Assembly (NCBI GenBank): GCA_905201915.1
Contig: CAJKQE010000018.1
Coordinates: 1 to 35,419 of the forward strand
Length of the DNA: 35,419 bases
Source of the DNA: an uncultured Lachnospiraceae bacterium
Lineage (GTDB): Bacteria; Bacillota; Clostridia; Lachnospirales; Lachnospiraceae
Direction: 5' to 3'
The notes under the pieces are model-generated. The model made no database searches and had not been told where the DNA came from. It saw only the letters and a list, made by a program, of their open reading frames with translations. The position numbers and the translations under genes are program-made. Positions 34,217-35,419 of the stretch are shown piece by piece (position 1 is the first letter of the stretch; every line of letters begins with the position of its first letter).

Positions 34217-34819
34217 TTATTTTACTGTTATGTAATCTTTGACTTTATCAAATGTTTTTCCTTTAATCCCCGGTACTTCCTGAAGCTGTTCAATATTTTG
34301 AAAGCCTCCACAGTTTTCCCGATACTCCATAATGGACTGTGCCTTTTTTTCTCCCACTCCCGGAATTTCCTGAAGTTCTGCCAAATCAGCCGTATTGATA
34401 TTGATTTTGCCATTGGTATCTGCTTTTTCCCTTGAGTCTGAAAACTCCTGGGGCTGGATTTCCATTTGTTGCGCTTCTTCTATGGTATAGATTTGGAGCT
34501 TTTCCCCATCTGATAAAACAGAAGCCTGATTAATTCCTGCTGTATCTGCGTTTTCCAGAAAGCCCCCGGCTTCCTGAACTGCTTCAAATACTCTGGAACC
34601 CTGCTTCAAGCGATATACACCCGGAGTATTGACTGCTCCGCTGACGTCTACCCATATCCAAACTTCTTCCTTTTCAGAATGTTCCTCTGTTTGCGGTTTA
34701 TTCTGTTTTTCTTCCGGCTGCTCTATTACAACCGTTTCCTCTTTTGGGGAATTACAGGAGCTAAAAATAAGACATATTATGCCCATAAGCACTATAAATA
34801 AGATATTTTTTGCTTTCAT
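34217..34819 (-). CDS. comEA: ComEA-family DNA-binding competence protein, predicted lipoprotein
   Basis: This is the surface DNA receptor of the competence machinery. The 200-residue protein has a signal peptide ending in FSSC, where C22 could be lipid-modified. An acidic linker (25-50) is followed by an SLBB domain (about 54-112, VDVSGAVNTPGVYRL) and a C-terminal helix-hairpin-helix pair (about 140-200, INTADLAELQEIPGVGEKKA). Classic ComEA is held by a transmembrane helix; a lipid anchor would be a variant. GGGAGG lies 9 bases before ATG 34819. It is the first gene of the unit that continues with a two-component system, a GerM-like lipoprotein, comEC and holA. Confidence 0.92.
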   Translation of the reverse strand: MKAKNILFIVLMGIICLIFSSCNSPKEETVVIEQPEEKQNKPQTEEHSEKEEVWIWVDVSGAVNTPGVYRLKQGSRVFEAVQEAGGFLENADTAGINQASVLSDGEKLQIYTIEEAQQMEIQPQEFSDSREKADTNGKININTADLAELQEIPGVGEKKAQSIMEYRENCGGFQNIEQLQEVPGIKGKTFDKVKDYITVK

Positions 34820-34843
34820 TATACATTGCCTCCCTTACAAAAC

Positions 34844-34900
34844 TGTAAAGAGACCTCCGTACAACTATGTCTATTGTAACGAATTTGCAATCTCTTTACA
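34844..34900. repeat. 10-bp inverted repeat flanking the comEA transcription start
   Basis: TGTAAAGAGA (34844-34853) and TCTCTTTACA (34891-34900) are perfect inverted copies 37 bases apart. One arm covers the -35 and the other lies in the leader near the ribosome site. Because the start site falls between them, they act as DNA sites, not as one RNA hairpin. Confidence 0.6.
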
Positions 34901-34901
34901 A
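34873..34901 (-). promoter_or_regulatory. Promoter of the comEA-regulator-kinase-gerM-comEC-holA unit
   Basis: On the minus strand, TTGTAA (34901-34896) and TACAAT (34878-34873) have a 17-bp spacer. The start site would be near 34866 and the leader about 47 nt. Confidence 0.65.
34884..34900 (-). promoter_or_regulatory. WalR-like box at the comEA promoter
   Basis: The minus strand reads TGTAAA-GAGAT-TGCAAA. It matches the WalR direct-repeat consensus TGTWAH-N5-TGTWAH except for one base in the second half-site. It overlaps the -35 of the unit that encodes the WalR-like regulator itself. Confidence 0.5.
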
Positions 34902-35045
34902 TATCAAATTGATAACTTCTTTTCTAAAAAATATATAAACTTTATTACTTTCTAATGTATTTTATGGGTATTACGGCAGAATTACCGATTTGTTTATTTG
35001 AAATGTGGCTTTAGTATATCATCATTTTCTTTTTTCTGCAATCCA

Positions 35046-35075
35046 AAAAACAGCCGCATACAACCGGCTGTTTTT
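35046..35075 (-). terminator. Terminator after the DMT transporter gene
   Basis: AAAAACAGCCG (35046-35056) pairs perfectly with CGGCTGTTTTT (35065-35075). The minus strand continues with a T-run. It lies 3 bases after the transporter stop codon. Confidence 0.88.
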
Positions 35076-35077
35076 GT

Positions 35078-35419
35078 CTATTTCTCCCATTTAAAAATAA
35101 CAATACCAACAATAGCGATTGCCATTCCCAAAAGTTTTTTCCATTGAAAATCCACCTTTTCTACACCAAAAAGTCCAAAAAGTTCAATAAGATATGCAAC
35201 TGCAAGCTGTGCAATTACAATTAGCATTGCCGCCTTAGCTGGTCCTAAAGAAGACATACTTTGAATAACTGTTACAGTAATAAAAGCTCCGATTACACCT
35301 CCGAGAAGTATATACTTATTATCGACCTTCATCAAAGTACCTATCTCCTCACGTCCGGTAAAGAACCATGCTGCTACACAAATAAGAAAAGCTGACAACT
35401 GTACCCATCCTGTAGAAAC
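35078..35419 (-). CDS. DMT-family (YdcZ/DUF606-type) transporter, partial
   Basis: The last 113 residues are present; the N terminus lies beyond the window, because the frame is open to base 35419 with no start and no stop. Four hydrophobic helices are visible. The segments YILLGGVIGAF, SSLGPAKAAML and LIELFGLFG match the pattern of the short DUF606 proteins of the drug/metabolite transporter superfamily. These proteins are about 140-150 residues long and have the family half-repeat. The substrate is unknown. Confidence 0.85.
   Translation of the reverse strand, partial: VSTGWVQLSAFLICVAAWFFTGREEIGTLMKVDNKYILLGGVIGAFITVTVIQSMSSLGPAKAAMLIVIAQLAVAYLIELFGLFGVEKVDFQWKKLLGMAIAIVGIVIFKWEK

Noticed and set aside
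1..35419. CRISPR arrays, insertion sequences, prophage or restriction genes
   Set aside because: I looked for regularly spaced repeats, transposase or integrase motifs and terminal inverted repeats around genes and found none.

Overview
The window is a low-GC Gram-positive chromosome segment, most likely from a spore-forming Clostridia of the Lachnospiraceae type. Reasons: sporulation genes (gpr, spoIIP, a GerM-domain lipoprotein), Gram-positive competence genes (comEA, comEC, comFC), a cdaA-cdaR pair, frequent TTG/GTG starts behind strong GGAGG sites, AT-rich spacers and a LexA box of the Bacillus type. Placement at family level is inferred from gene content and protein character, not from a search. 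Almost everything is chromosomal core. I saw no insertion sequence, prophage or CRISPR array. No gene-free stretch exceeds 300 bases.

Layout. Bases 1-25 are the 3' end of a plus-strand tRNA, followed by a long imperfect hairpin. Then, mostly on the minus strand: a divergent ClpX (155-1582) and an HtrA protease (1725-3284). A plus-strand D-Ala-D-Ala carboxypeptidase (3472-4704) converges on azlC-azlD (4777-5783). Next is a c-di-AMP cluster read right to left: two unknown membrane proteins, cdaA, cdaR and an HPr gene (9850 to 5845). An mreB-recD2-comFC operon follows (13891-9940). uvrA (13970-16810) has its own promoter overlapped by a LexA-like box. Then come a CBS-domain protein, the lepA-hemW pair, a small membrane protein, and a 1247-residue secreted VWA protein (21135-24878) that stands alone as the most accessory-looking gene.

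The right part holds gpr-spoIIP (sporulation and germination), divergent rpsT (plus strand, TTG start, structured leader), and a long minus-strand unit comEA - response regulator - histidine kinase - gerM-like - comEC - holA (34819-27778). The two-component system resembles WalRK. The only evident promoter of the unit carries a near-match to the WalR box (TGTWAH-N5-TGTWAH), suggesting autoregulation and a link between envelope sensing and DNA uptake. A partial DMT-family transporter closes the window.

The points most worth following are: (1) the VWA protein, which carries an internal sorting-signal-like segment followed directly by a second signal peptide inside one frame; (2) the WalRK-like/competence operon with its candidate operator; (3) the cdaA cluster with two unknown membrane proteins and an HPr where glmM usually sits; and (4) the orphan divergent ClpX.
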